Shown piece after piece: positions 1 through 7,735 of a stretch of DNA of 64,000 nt; position 1 is the first letter of the stretch; every line of letters begins with the position of its first letter. The translations under genes were made by a program, and so were the position numbers. This DNA is from Curtobacterium citreum. Lineage in GTDB: Bacteria; Actinomycetota; Actinomycetes; Actinomycetales; Microbacteriaceae. Location of the stretch: NCBI RefSeq assembly GCF_006715175.1, contig NZ_VFMQ01000001.1:1426001-1490000 (forward strand), read 5' to 3'. A model generated the notes under the pieces. It was given only the letters and a program-made list of their open reading frames with translations. It ran no database searches and had not been told where the DNA came from.

Positions 1-1
1 C

Positions 2-238
2 GGCCAGGGCGTCAAGGTCGAGGTCGGCGAGAAGCAGGTCGCCGCCGACGTCGTCATCGTCGCCGAGTACCCGGTCCCGCTGCAGCAGGTCGCGGACGGC
101 GTCCGTTCGTCCGTGAGCCGCGCCCTGACCCAGATCGTCGGCATGGACGTCGTCGAGGTCAACGTGACCGTCCAGGACGTCCACATCCCGGGTGACGACG
201 ACGACAACGAGGACAAGAAGGAGTCGCGCGTTGAGTAA
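2..238 (+). CDS. Asp23/Gls24 family envelope stress protein (5' truncated by window)
   Basis: This is the C-terminal 78 residues of an Asp23/Gls24 (alkaline shock) protein; the start lies left of the window. The visible part has the family's alternating beta/alpha pattern (VAADVVIVAEYPVPLQQVAD, then SVSRALTQIVGMDVVEVNVTV) and ends in an acidic tail (PGDDDDNEDKKE). In Gram-positives Asp23 proteins sit on the inner face of the membrane, held by small membrane anchors, and respond to envelope stress. Those anchors are encoded directly downstream here. The stop overlaps the next start (TTGAG), so the two are translationally coupled. The role in this organism is inferred from family and context. 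Confidence 0.85.
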   Translation, partial: GQGVKVEVGEKQVAADVVIVAEYPVPLQQVADGVRSSVSRALTQIVGMDVVEVNVTVQDVHIPGDDDDNEDKKESRVE

Positions 239-422
239 CACACTCGTCGGCGCCCTGATCGGCGCCATCCTGGCCGTCGTGGCCCTGCAGTTCGGTTTCT
301 GGGGCTTCGTCCTGGTCATCGTCTTCGGTCTCGTGGGAGCCCTCGTGGCTGCCCTGGTGACCGGCAAGATCGACCGCGGCGCCCTGACCGACGTGCTGAC
401 CGGACGCCGGAGCTCCCGGTGA
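231..422 (+). CDS. DUF2273-like small integral membrane protein
   Basis: A 63-residue protein, almost entirely two adjacent hydrophobic segments (about residues 4-21 and 23-44) followed by a short basic tail (GRRSSR). I chose the TTG start at 231 because an AAGGAG ribosome-binding site lies at 217-222 and the start overlaps the upstream stop; a GTG at 192 is also in frame but would add 13 Thr/Arg-rich residues. Small double-helix proteins of this type (DUF2273-like) accompany Asp23 genes in actinobacteria. The likely role is a membrane component of the Asp23 complex. It overlaps the next gene by 4 nt (GTGA). Confidence 0.75.
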   Translation: MSNTLVGALIGAILAVVALQFGFWGFVLVIVFGLVGALVAALVTGKIDRGALTDVLTGRRSSR

Positions 423-751
423 ACGCCGGCCCGGAAGGCGTCCACACGAGCGCCGTCCCGGGCCGGGTCGAGATCACCGCCCGAGCCCTGACGACCCTCG
501 CCCGTGCCGCGTCCGCGGAGCGCCTCGGCGTCCCCGCCAAGCGACTGCGCATCGACGTCGGCGACCACGCCGGCAGCCTCGCACTCGACGTGACGGGGCC
601 GATCCGCGAGCAGCCGGACATCCTGTCCGCCGCCTCGCGGGCAGCCGATGCCATCAAGGCGCGGGTGTCGGAGTTGTCGGGGCGGCAGGTGGGCAGTGCC
701 CACATCGAACTGACCGGGATCGTGCGTGAGCACGAGGACCGGGTCCGGTAA
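419..751 (+). CDS. Asp23/Gls24-like protein, second paralogue
   Basis: A 110-residue soluble protein starting at GTG 419, inside the 4-nt overlap with the preceding gene. It carries an Asp23-like pattern (GRVEITARALTTLARAAS, then ALDVTGPI, then ADAIKARVSELSGRQVGSAHIELTGIV) but is shorter and more diverged than the copy at the left edge. Actinobacterial loci of this kind often carry one canonical and one diverged Asp23 protein. Its place between membrane proteins suggests that it assembles with them. It is 12 nt from the next gene, with an AGGAGG site for that gene at 752-757. Confidence 0.7.
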   Translation: MNAGPEGVHTSAVPGRVEITARALTTLARAASAERLGVPAKRLRIDVGDHAGSLALDVTGPIREQPDILSAASRAADAIKARVSELSGRQVGSAHIELTGIVREHEDRVR

Positions 752-763
752 CAGGAGGAACTG

Positions 764-1342
764 ATGAGCAGCACTTCTTCGCTCGAGCGGCGCCTGCGCC
801 GCCGGAGCGTGCACCGGTCCCGGTCCACCGCGGTCGCGATCACCCTGATCGTCACCGTCCTGGTCGCGGCGTGGATCGGTGTCGAAGCGGTCCTGAAGGC
901 CATCGGCCAGCGCCCCCTGCTGGCCGACCCGCAGACCATCGTCGACGCCGCCCTGCAGCCCGACGCCGCGTTCACGACCATCGCCGAGGTGACCGCCGCC
1001 GTCCTCGTGATCGCCGGGATCGTCCTGATCGTCCTGGCCCTGGGGCCCGGCCGGCAGCCCCGCTCGGTCGTGGACCACGACCGGGGCGCGGTCGTGATCG
1101 ACACGAGGATCCTGGCCTCGACCGCCGCGAACGCGGCCGCCCTCGCCGCCGGCGTCCCCGAGTCCAACGCATCCGCGTCGGCACGTGGGCACCGCACCGA
1201 GGTGCGGGTGGTGCCCCTGTCCGGCATCCCCGTCGACACCCACGTCGTCCAGCAAGCCGTCCAGGACCGTCTCGGCCGGCTCGGCGGCAAGCACGGCACC
1301 CACGTGAAGGTGCACGTGGAGCAGAAGGGAACGCTGGCATGA
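764..1342 (+). CDS. DUF6286-type membrane protein of the Asp23 operon
   Basis: A 192-residue protein with an Arg-rich cytoplasmic start (RRLRRRSVHRSR), a first membrane helix around residues 24-45, a second around 71-93, and a soluble C-terminal domain that ends in a beta-rich segment (HGTHVKVHVEQKG). This topology matches DUF6286-domain proteins found beside Asp23 genes in actinobacteria, with the C-terminal domain probably contacting Asp23. A good ribosome-binding site (AGGAGG) precedes ATG 764. The next gene overlaps by 4 nt (ATGA at 1339). Confidence 0.7.
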   Translation: MSSTSSLERRLRRRSVHRSRSTAVAITLIVTVLVAAWIGVEAVLKAIGQRPLLADPQTIVDAALQPDAAFTTIAEVTAAVLVIAGIVLIVLALGPGRQPRSVVDHDRGAVVIDTRILASTAANAAALAAGVPESNASASARGHRTEVRVVPLSGIPVDTHVVQQAVQDRLGRLGGKHGTHVKVHVEQKGTLA

Positions 1343-1902
1343 CCACCACCAACCGCACCCTGAACCGCATCATCCTGCTGCTGCTGGGCCTGGTCGCGGT
1401 CATCGTCGGGGTCACCATCGGCGCCGGGGTCCTCACCCCCGTCCGCGACGCCCTCCAGCCCTCCTTGACCCTGCCCGACAAGGTGAGCGTCCCGGCGGCG
1501 TCGCTGTGGATCATCGCCGCCGTGTGCGCGGTCGTGATCGTCCTGGCGCTGATCGTGGTCTTCACCCGCGGCGGCGGCGGCACCAGTGTCGCTGCCCGGA
1601 CGAAGACCGGGGACGACCAGGTCACCGTGAACGTCGCCCTCGTGCGGGACGTCATCGACCACGAACTCGACGGTGTCCACGACGTCGTCGCCGCGAAGGT
1701 CGACACGTACACCGTCAAGCAGCAGCGCGCCGCCCGGATCCGGGTCCACGTCCGCCGCGGCGGGGACGCCGTGAGCGTCCTCGACGCCGTCGACCACGCC
1801 GTCAACACGTTGGACACCACCCTCGGCCAGCAACTCCCGGTCCTGGTCCACCTCACCGGCGGCACCAGAACCGCACTGGCCAAGACCACCCGCGTCCACT
1901 AG
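1339..1902 (+). CDS. AmaP-like membrane anchor of the Asp23 operon
   Basis: A 187-residue protein starting at ATG 1339, overlapping the previous stop. The N-terminus has two transmembrane helices (about residues 9-31 and 52-77, the latter ending in FTRGGGG), followed by a soluble domain of about 100 residues with an Asp23-like strand pattern (VTVNVALVRDVIDHELDG, RIRVHVRRG). Two helices plus a cytoplasmic domain is the layout of AmaP, the anchor that recruits Asp23 to the membrane in firmicutes; assignment to that role is by analogy. It is the last gene of the operon, closed by the hairpin at 1940-1970. Confidence 0.65.
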   Translation: MTTTNRTLNRIILLLLGLVAVIVGVTIGAGVLTPVRDALQPSLTLPDKVSVPAASLWIIAAVCAVVIVLALIVVFTRGGGGTSVAARTKTGDDQVTVNVALVRDVIDHELDGVHDVVAAKVDTYTVKQQRAARIRVHVRRGGDAVSVLDAVDHAVNTLDTTLGQQLPVLVHLTGGTRTALAKTTRVH

Positions 1903-1939
1903 GACGCCGGACCCCACCACCGCAACACCGCTCCACCAC

Positions 1940-1970
1940 CGGCCGGGAGACGCCCGACGTCTCCCGGCCG
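1940..1970 (+). terminator. Hairpin terminator after the Asp23 operon
   Basis: A perfect 13-bp stem (CGGCCGGGAGACG, 1940-1952, with its complement at 1958-1970) around a 5-nt loop, lying 38 nt after the operon's last stop. There is no U-tract, as is common for actinobacterial hairpin terminators. It separates the Asp23 operon from the aquaporin gene. Confidence 0.65.
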
Positions 1971-2028
1971 AGTGCTGCCCGGACGCCCGTCCGGTCATCC
2001 GTCATGCCCGCAGAAGGAGGCACCCCGA

Positions 2029-2829
2029 ATGGCACGGAAGAACACCCCCGGCGCGGTCAGCGCGTCGACCTCGGAGCAGCGCCGCGAGGACGCCGCGACC
2101 TGGAGCCCGCTCGCCCGCTACCTGTCCGAGTGCTTCGGCACGTTCCTGCTCGTCCTCGGCGGCGTCGGCACCGCGCTCTTCGCGGCGAACTTCCCGAGCG
2201 ACACCGACAACCAGTCCGGCGTCGGCTTCCTCGGCGTCGCGCTCGCGTTCGGCCTGACGCTCGTCGCCGGCATCGCCGCCGTGGGACACATCTCCGGCGG
2301 CCACTTCAACCCGGCCGTCACCCTCGGCCTCCTCGCCGCGGGGCGCACCGACGTCAAGCACGTCCCGGGCTACATCGTGTCGCAGGTCGTGGGCGGACTC
2401 GCCGCGACGAGCATCATCGCGATCGTGCTCTCCGGCAAGGCCGGGGCCTTCTCCGCCGCACACGACGCGGGCTTCGCCTCGAACGGCTTCGGCAGCGCGA
2501 GTCCAGGCGGCTACGGCCTCGGCGCCGTCTTCCTGACCGAGGCCGTCCTGACCGGGGTCTTCATCGCGGTCATCCTGTCGATCACCGCGAAGCAGGAGTA
2601 CCAGGCCCTCGCCCCGATCGGCATCGGCCTGACCCTGACCCTGATCCACCTCGTGAGCATCCCGATCAGCAACACCTCCGTGAACCCCGCACGTTCGATC
2701 GCGACCGCGGTCTACGGTGGGGCCACGCCGCTCGCCCAGCTGTGGGTGTTCATCGTCGCTCCGATCGTCGGCGGAATCGTCGCCGGCCTGATCGTCCGCG
2801 TCGGCGGACGCCGCCGCATCACGAGCTGA
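2029..2829 (+). CDS. aqpZ: Aquaporin Z (MIP family water channel)
   Basis: A 266-residue channel protein of the MIP family with six membrane helices and both re-entrant NPA loops (SGGHFNPAVTLG and NTSVNPARS). The residues that narrow the pore match water-selective AqpZ, not glycerol facilitators: Phe in ALAFGLT, His in LIHLVS, Thr and Arg flanking the second NPA. It mediates fast water flux in osmotic shifts. ATG 2029 is preceded by AGAAGGAGG at 2012-2020; an in-frame ATG at 1972 would add 19 non-hydrophobic residues and lacks such a site. The residues ahead of the first helix (KNTPGAVSASTSEQRRED) form a longer polar tail than in E. coli AqpZ. Confidence 0.93.
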   Translation: MARKNTPGAVSASTSEQRREDAATWSPLARYLSECFGTFLLVLGGVGTALFAANFPSDTDNQSGVGFLGVALAFGLTLVAGIAAVGHISGGHFNPAVTLGLLAAGRTDVKHVPGYIVSQVVGGLAATSIIAIVLSGKAGAFSAAHDAGFASNGFGSASPGGYGLGAVFLTEAVLTGVFIAVILSITAKQEYQALAPIGIGLTLTLIHLVSIPISNTSVNPARSIATAVYGGATPLAQLWVFIVAPIVGGIVAGLIVRVGGRRRITS

Positions 2830-2854
2830 CCCACCCACGCGAGAGGAGACCACC

Positions 2855-3043
2855 GTGCGCAACCGCATCATCGTCATCGGAGCCATCGTCCTGATCGGCT
2901 TCTGGATCGGGTCCCGGTCCAACCGTCCGGTCGTCAAGAAGACCAGCACCGCCGAGACGATCCGCAAGGCCTGGAACGACCCGCACGCGCGCAAGCAGCG
3001 CGCGAAGCTCCGCAAGAAGATCGAGAAGGCCGCGTCGCACTGA
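2855..3043 (+). CDS. Small membrane protein of unknown function
   Basis: A 62-residue protein: GTG start preceded by GAGAGGAG (2841-2848), one N-terminal membrane helix (IIVIGAIVLIGFWIGS), then a strongly basic C-terminal half (HARKQRAKLRKKIEKAA) that is probably helical and cytoplasmic. It lies 25 nt after aqpZ and is probably cotranscribed with it. I do not recognise a family. Confidence 0.6.
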   Translation: MRNRIIVIGAIVLIGFWIGSRSNRPVVKKTSTAETIRKAWNDPHARKQRAKLRKKIEKAASH

Positions 3044-3058
3044 CGGGCGCGCGCCCGG

Positions 3059-3104
3059 ACGGACGGGAGGCACGGTGCCAGCTGGCACCGTGCCTCCCGT
3101 CCGT
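3059..3104. repeat. GGACGGGAGGC palindromic repeat, perfect 46-bp copy (probable bidirectional terminator)
   Basis: A perfect inverted repeat with 23-nt arms (3059-3081 and 3082-3104) and no spacer, containing the family core GGACGGGAGGCACGGTGCC. It sits between two convergent genes, 16 nt after one stop and 25 nt from the other. The same core recurs around 7656, 10581, 14081, 31840, 35789, 39695, 42254 and 44885, always at or near gene 3' ends except the copy at 31840. Confidence 0.85.
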
Positions 3105-3128
3105 TGCGTGGTCGCGTCGCGACCGCCG

Positions 3129-3731
3129 CTACCGCTGCACCGCGTACCGGTGCAGCACCACGCCGTTGTCGAAGGCCTTCGTCTCGAGCAGGTCGAGCAG
3201 GAGCGGCGGGCGGGAACCCGACGCCGGCGGGTCGAAGAGCGGTCGGCCGCGTCCGAGCACGGCGGGGTGCACGAACAGGAGCAGCTCGTCGATGAGCCCG
3301 GCGTCCAGGAGCTGCGTCGCGAGGTTCGCCCCGCCCACACCGACGTCCCCGTCACCCTCTGCGCGGATCCTCGCGAGCTCGGCGATCGAGTCCCCGTCGG
3401 CACCGATCACCCGCGTGTGGTGGTCGGCCTCGGTGCGGGTCCGCGACACGAGGATCTTCGGCTGCGCGGTCCAGATCTCGGCGTACTCGCGCTCCACCGG
3501 CAGTGAGTCCTCGTCGGAGCGGGCGTCCGGCCAGTAGGGGTCCATCATCTCGCGGACGATCCGGCCCTCCACCGAGAGCGACATCGCGCGTGCGCGGTCG
3601 TTGAACTCCTGGTGCAGCTGCTCGTCGATCCGGACCCAGCCGGGGGCGTCGGGGCCGGCGTGCTCGCCCGCCTCCGCCTCGATGTACCCGTCCACCGAGA
3701 CGTTCATCCAGTACACGAACCGTGCGGGCAT
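3129..3731 (-). CDS. Dihydrofolate reductase family protein (RibD C-terminal fold)
   Basis: A 200-residue single-domain protein with the RibD_C/DHFR-like fold: N-terminal strand and catalytic-loop motif MNVSVDGYIE, the nucleotide-binding segment DGDVGVGGANLATQLLDAGLIDELLLFVHPAVLGRG, and a typical C-terminal strand (FDNGVVLHRYAV). These proteins are NADPH-dependent reductases of unknown substrate; the true folA and ribD genes are longer or carry other motifs. AAGGAG lies just upstream of the start. It converges with the small membrane protein gene across the palindrome at 3059-3104. Confidence 0.85.
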   Translation of the reverse strand: MPARFVYWMNVSVDGYIEAEAGEHAGPDAPGWVRIDEQLHQEFNDRARAMSLSVEGRIVREMMDPYWPDARSDEDSLPVEREYAEIWTAQPKILVSRTRTEADHHTRVIGADGDSIAELARIRAEGDGDVGVGGANLATQLLDAGLIDELLLFVHPAVLGRGRPLFDPPASGSRPPLLLDLLETKAFDNGVVLHRYAVQR

Positions 3732-3818
3732 GGGGACTCCTTCGTCGTGCCGGTTCCTCGTCGCTCGTTGACCGCGAGGGTAGCGCCCGCGCGGTCGGCT
3801 GTCAGCGTCCGTGGGCCG

Positions 3819-4322
3819 TCAGTCCTGGACGTGCTGCTCCGTCAGCGCCGCCGCGTAGGCCCGTACGGAGCGGTGGTAGCGGGGGAGCGTCGGCTCGACG
3901 GCCTCGATCGCCACGCGCAGGGCCTCGTCGACTCGTCCGGCGCTGTGCAGTGCGAGCGCCAGGAACACCCGCGGCGCCGCACCGGTCGCCGGGTGCTCGG
4001 GGGCGTCCCGGAGCATCGCGATCGCCTCGTCGACGCGGCCGAGGTTCCGGAGCGTGGACGCGAGCTGCACCACCATCTGTGCGGCACGGTCCGGGTCGAC
4101 CGTGTCCAGGCCGGCGGCGGTCGCTGCCGCGTAGTGCTCGTGGGCGCCGGCCTCGTCGCCGCCGGAGTCGTGCGCGCCGCCGAGCTCGAACGCCCCCAGC
4201 GCCGGGTGCGGGGCCGTCGCGGCCAGCGCGCGCATCCGGTCGATGCGGTCCCGGTCGTCCACCGTCTCGTCGGCCCAGAGCGCGGCGACCCGCGCCTCCC
4301 ACTCGTCGTCCCTGCTGTCCAT
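3819..4322 (-). CDS. Tetratricopeptide-repeat protein
   Basis: A 167-residue soluble protein of amphipathic helix pairs typical of TPR folds (ALGAFELGGAHDSGGDEAGA, MVVQLASTLRNLGRVDEAIA, VFLALALHSAGRVDEALRVA), each with the conserved small residues and the Gly-Asp/Arg turn. TPR proteins are protein-binding scaffolds; the partner is unknown. ATG 4322 has no ribosome-binding site but carries a TACCGT hexamer 6 nt upstream, which supports a leaderless start. The open frame extends far upstream only as antisense of the kinase gene. Confidence 0.75.
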   Translation of the reverse strand: MDSRDDEWEARVAALWADETVDDRDRIDRMRALAATAPHPALGAFELGGAHDSGGDEAGAHEHYAAATAAGLDTVDPDRAAQMVVQLASTLRNLGRVDEAIAMLRDAPEHPATGAAPRVFLALALHSAGRVDEALRVAIEAVEPTLPRYHRSVRAYAAALTEQHVQD

Positions 4323-4328
4323 CCGGCC

Positions 4329-4334
4329 ACGGTA
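4329..4334 (-). promoter_or_regulatory. -10 hexamer TACCGT, leaderless start of the TPR gene
   Basis: The hexamer ends 6 nt before ATG 4322, so transcription would begin at or next to the start codon. There is no Shine-Dalgarno sequence. The same hexamer and spacing occur before the genes at 10652 and 53022. Confidence 0.5.
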
Positions 4335-4433
4335 GCGGTGCGTGGTCCGGCCACCGGGCGCGGCTCGGCGGGCGCGCGGCGCACCGGGATGCGAAGATGC
4401 ATCGTTGCCCACCGACAGGACGACGAGGAACCC

Positions 4434-5885
4434 ATGGGACACGACGACGCCGCGCCGCTCCTGGACGGGCGCTACCGCCTCGGCGACGTGATCGGCCGCG
4501 GCGGCATGTCCGTCGTGTACCGCGCCACCGACGAGGTGCTGCACCGACCCGTCGCCGTGAAGCTGTTCAACCCCGGCACGGTCGACCTCGCTCGACAGGA
4601 GGCCGAGCTCGGCGTCCTCGCGGCGCTCGAGCACCACAACCTCGTCGGCCTGCTCGACGCCGGGGTCGTCGACGTCGTCGGCAGCGGGCCGCGCCGGTTC
4701 CTCGTGATGTCGCTCGTCGTCGGCCAGGACCTCGAGGAACGGCTCGAGGTCGCCCCGCTCGCCCCGAAGCACATCGCCGAGGTCGGCTACGACATGGCCG
4801 AGGCGCTCGACTACATCCACGCGCACGGCGTCGTGCACCGGGACATCAAGCCCTCGAACATCCTGCTCGTCGACTACGGCAACGGCTCCGACCGTGCCCG
4901 CGCACGCCTGACCGACTTCGGGATCGCGCTCGCGGCCGGGGTCGAGCGGCTCACCGCCGACGGTGTGACGACCGGCACCGCCGCGTACCTCAGCCCGGAG
5001 CAGGCCCGCGGCGGCGACGTCGGCCCTACGACGGACGTGTACTCGCTCGGCCTCGTGCTGCTGCAGTGCTTCACCCGGCGCCGGGAGTTCCCCGGCTCGC
5101 TCGTCGAGTCCGCGATCGCGCGCCTGACCCGTGACCCGGTGGTGCCCGAGCCGCTCCCCGAGCACTGGAAGCACGTGCTCCGGGCGATGACCGCGCAGGA
5201 CCCGACGGCCCGGCCGCTCGGCGCCCAGCTCGTCACGATGCTCCGCGACGTCGTCATCGCCGAGACCGCGGCGGTGCACCCCGAGCAGCCGACCGCGGCG
5301 GTGCACCCCGAGCAGCCGACCGCGGCGGTGCACCCCGAGCAGCCGACCTCGGCAGCGCCGGAGCCGGCACGGGCGTCTGCCCCCGCAGCCGCCGACGCCC
5401 GTCCGGCGACGCTCGACTCGCTGCCCGAGGAATCCCTCCAGCGCACCGTCGCCATGGCCGCGCGCCTGTTCGACGCCCCGATCGCCCTCGTCGACGTGCT
5501 CGACGACGACCGCGAGTGGACGCAGTCCTGGATCGCCGAGGGCGTCGACGAGGCCGCGCGCAACATCACCTTCCGCAACGGCTTCGCCCCCGTGCCGGTG
5601 CCCGTCGTGATCCCCGACGGTGCCGCACACCCGGAGATGCGCCAGAGCCCGCTCGTCACCGGGCCGCTCGGTCTCCGGTTCTACGTGAGCGTCCCGCTGC
5701 TCCGCCACGACGGCACCGCGGTCGGCACCCTCGCGGTGCTCGACACCCGCCCGCGCGAAGCGACCGAGGCCGACCTCGCGAACCTCCGGGACCTCGCGGC
5801 CCTGGCGGTCACGCAGCTCGAGCTCCGTCGCGAGTCCCTCCGCACCACGAGCGACGCCCTCCCGGTGCAGCAGTCCGGCGCCTGA
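4434..5885 (+). CDS. Serine/threonine protein kinase with C-terminal GAF domain
   Basis: A 483-residue cytoplasmic kinase. Residues 14-270 form a Hanks-type kinase domain: glycine loop GRGGMSVVY (21-29), ATP-anchoring Lys43, catalytic loop HRDIKPSN with Asp137, DFG at 161-163 and the activation segment TGTAAYLSPEQ. A linker with three copies of TAAVHPEQP (about 278-304) and Ala/Pro-rich sequence joins a GAF-like domain (about 325-470) containing FDAPIALVDVLDDDREW and FYVSVPLLRHDGTAVGTLAV. Unlike PknA/B kinases it has no membrane helix or PASTA repeats; the GAF domain probably senses a small ligand or redox state. I chose ATG 4434; upstream frame sequence is low-complexity. Substrates are unknown. 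Confidence 0.9.
   Translation: MGHDDAAPLLDGRYRLGDVIGRGGMSVVYRATDEVLHRPVAVKLFNPGTVDLARQEAELGVLAALEHHNLVGLLDAGVVDVVGSGPRRFLVMSLVVGQDLEERLEVAPLAPKHIAEVGYDMAEALDYIHAHGVVHRDIKPSNILLVDYGNGSDRARARLTDFGIALAAGVERLTADGVTTGTAAYLSPEQARGGDVGPTTDVYSLGLVLLQCFTRRREFPGSLVESAIARLTRDPVVPEPLPEHWKHVLRAMTAQDPTARPLGAQLVTMLRDVVIAETAAVHPEQPTAAVHPEQPTAAVHPEQPTSAAPEPARASAPAAADARPATLDSLPEESLQRTVAMAARLFDAPIALVDVLDDDREWTQSWIAEGVDEAARNITFRNGFAPVPVPVVIPDGAAHPEMRQSPLVTGPLGLRFYVSVPLLRHDGTAVGTLAVLDTRPREATEADLANLRDLAALAVTQLELRRESLRTTSDALPVQQSGA
5265..5345 (+). repeat. Three perfect 27-bp tandem repeats inside the kinase gene
   Basis: Units at 5265-5291, 5292-5318 and 5319-5345 are identical and encode TAAVHPEQP three times in the linker between kinase and GAF domains. 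Copy number would be expected to vary between strains by slippage without breaking the frame. Confidence 0.95.
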
Positions 5886-5915
5886 CGGCCACCACCGGTC
5901 GGCTGCTGCGGACCG

Positions 5916-6737
5916 TCACGCTTCGTCGCGGACCGTCACCCGGAAGGACCGCACCAGGGGTGCGTCGGGCTCCACCACGACGGGAGCGTCCCACGCCAGC
6001 GCCGACCCGACCGCCGGGTACTCAGCGACCCGCACGAACCACGGGTCCGCGTGGCCCAGGGCCTCGAACCGCACCGACGCACGCGCCCCTGACCCGTGCC
6101 GCCCGTCGAACGTCCCGGTCCACTCCACCCAGGGTGCGACGGCCCCGTGCACGGCATCCTCGCCCACGGCGGTCGACGTCCGCACGGCGACGTCGTCACA
6201 CGGCGCGAACCGCCACGTGAAGCCCCCGTACCCGGCTCCCGCGCGGCCGTGACTCCCCGGACTCCCGAGCCGGACGGGCGACGACCCCGGCGCGCGGAAC
6301 GCCGACGTCCAGCCGAGCACCCAACCGCCGTCCGAGGCGCCCCAGGTGAGCGTCCGTGTCTCCCGCAGCACGAGCGCCCCGTCCGGCCCGGTCCAGCGGA
6401 GCCGCTGGGTGAGCGTCCCGTCCCCGTCCGAGACTGCCGTGGCGACGGCCCGCCCGTGGTCGTCGCACTCCTCGTAGCCGGTGCCGGGCACGTACGTCGG
6501 GCCGCCCCAGCAGTTCACCCCGTCGACGTCGGGAACCGCCGTCCCGACCCCGCAGTGCCACGGGTGGTCGTCCGGCCGCGCGTCGGTGAGCACCGTCCCC
6601 GCGAGGGTCCGCACCGGGTGCAGGAACGGCCGCGGGCTCCACGCGACCGGGCTCGCCCCGCCATCGACGAGCGTCGCGACCGTGGTCCCGCCGACCTCGA
6701 GCGTGCGCAGGACCCGGTCGACCGCGGTTTGCTCCAC
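5916..6737 (-). CDS. PmoA-like protein (DUF6807 family)
   Basis: A 273-residue beta-rich protein of the family labelled PmoA/DUF6807. Diagnostic segments are the histidine-containing HPWHCGVGTAVPDVDGVNCWGG near residues 58-79, LTQRLRWTGPDGALVLRETRTLTW in the middle, and EALGHADPWFVRVAEYPAVGSALAWD near the end. Members often occur beside sugar-metabolism genes in actinobacteria; the reaction is not known, and the methane-oxygenase name is historical. GTG 6737 has a TAGCCT hexamer 7 nt upstream. It is probably cotranscribed with the methyltransferase only by read-through, since it lies downstream of that gene (gap 10 nt). Confidence 0.8.
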   Translation of the reverse strand: MEQTAVDRVLRTLEVGGTTVATLVDGGASPVAWSPRPFLHPVRTLAGTVLTDARPDDHPWHCGVGTAVPDVDGVNCWGGPTYVPGTGYEECDDHGRAVATAVSDGDGTLTQRLRWTGPDGALVLRETRTLTWGASDGGWVLGWTSAFRAPGSSPVRLGSPGSHGRAGAGYGGFTWRFAPCDDVAVRTSTAVGEDAVHGAVAPWVEWTGTFDGRHGSGARASVRFEALGHADPWFVRVAEYPAVGSALAWDAPVVVEPDAPLVRSFRVTVRDEA

Positions 6738-6744
6738 GCGCTGC

Positions 6745-6750
6745 AGGCTA
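6745..6750 (-). promoter_or_regulatory. -10 hexamer TAGCCT before the PmoA-like gene
   Basis: The hexamer lies 7 nt before GTG 6737 and overlaps the last codons of the methyltransferase gene (stop at 6748-6750). The gene could therefore have its own leaderless promoter as well as read-through from upstream. Confidence 0.4.
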
Positions 6751-7422
6751 CGCCCGGCGCCGGACGAGGACCACGCTGTCCTCGGTCTCGTGCGTCGTGC
6801 CGTCGGCAGTGGTCGTCGTCCGCGGTCGGCGCTCCGCGGACAGCACGGCCCAAGCCGCCGGACCGCCCGCCGCCGGACCGCCCGCCGTCGCCTCGTCGCT
6901 GCCGAGCACCGCAGCGAGGTCCTCCTCCGGCGTCGGGAACCGGTACGCCCGCATCTCCTCGGGCAGGTCCCCGTGCGGCGGTGCGGCGTGCGCCGTGACG
7001 AGCAGGTGCCCGCCCGGCGCGACGAACCCGGCCGCCCGGCGGAGGATCGCCGCCCGCGGGATCTCGACCGGCCACGACTGCAGGAACGACGCCGTCACGA
7101 GGTCGTACCGCTCGTCGTCCTCGGGTGCCCACGTGGCCAGGTCCGCCGCGACGAACGTCGTCCGTCCGTCCACACCGGCGGCCGCTGCCGCTCGTCCGGC
7201 GCGCGCGACCGCCGTGGCGGACAGGTCGACACCGGTCGCCGTCCACCCCTGCTCCGCCAGCCAGACCACGTCGCCGCCCTCGCCGCACCCCAGGTCCAGC
7301 GCCCGCCCCACGGGCAGGTCCGCGGCCTCCGCGGCGAGCACGGCGTTCACCCGACCGGACCAGATCCCCTCGCTGCCGCCGTAGCGCGCCTCCCACCAGT
7401 CGCGTGCGTCGTGTTCGTCCAT
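6748..7422 (-). CDS. Class I SAM-dependent methyltransferase
   Basis: A 224-residue enzyme with the Rossmann-type methyltransferase core: motif I ALDLGCGEGGDVVWLA (about residues 41-56), an acidic residue ending strand 2 (TGVDLS), motif YDLVTASFLQSW and the post-motif strand GGHLLVTAHA. The N-terminal WWEARYGGSEGIWSGRVN resembles small-molecule methyltransferases of the tellurite-resistance/thiopurine type. The substrate cannot be read from sequence. I used ATG 7422 over a start 72 nt upstream because the extra residues are Arg/Gly-rich and unlike the family. Confidence 0.85.
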   Translation of the reverse strand: MDEHDARDWWEARYGGSEGIWSGRVNAVLAAEAADLPVGRALDLGCGEGGDVVWLAEQGWTATGVDLSATAVARAGRAAAAAGVDGRTTFVAADLATWAPEDDERYDLVTASFLQSWPVEIPRAAILRRAAGFVAPGGHLLVTAHAAPPHGDLPEEMRAYRFPTPEEDLAAVLGSDEATAGGPAAGGPAAWAVLSAERRPRTTTTADGTTHETEDSVVLVRRRA

Positions 7423-7591
7423 CCGCCCAGTGCACCCCGTCGCACCCGCCCGGCGCAAGCGCCGTTGCCGACCTGGCAACACGCGCCCCGGCACACCTCA
7501 CGCGCTCAGCGACAGTTCGCGGCGGCGGCCGCCCGTGAAGTGTCGCCCAGCCCGTACAGTCAGCCTCCGGGCCGCCCAGCCCAGCCCACGA

Positions 7592-7700
7592 CCGGACGGG
7601 AGGCGCGCCACCAGCCCGCCCCGCCGCCCGCGGACCGTCCGGCCCGGCCCACCACCGGACGGGAGGCACGGCGCCAGCCCGCCCCGCGCCTCCCGTCCGT
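7592..7700. repeat. Two GGACGGGAGGC repeats in tandem (one half copy, one full copy)
   Basis: A half copy starts at 7593 and lacks its right arm. The full copy has arms at 7656-7667 and 7688-7699 (12-bp perfect stem) around a GC-rich 20-nt interior. Short segments such as CCAGCCCGCCCCG recur in both. They fill most of the 313-bp gap between the methyltransferase start and the DUF1648 gene stop, where I see no gene; the full copy would end the GntR-DUF1648 transcript. Confidence 0.75.
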
Positions 7701-7735
7701 CGCCCGTCCGGTCCGCCGGACGCGACCCGCTCCCG

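Noticed and set aside
316..1998. A 560-codon open frame on the minus strand opposite the Asp23 operon
   Set aside because: It is an antisense shadow of five short plus-strand genes that overlap by 4 nt, have ribosome-binding sites and match known families. Its translation is Arg/Ala-rich and low-complexity.
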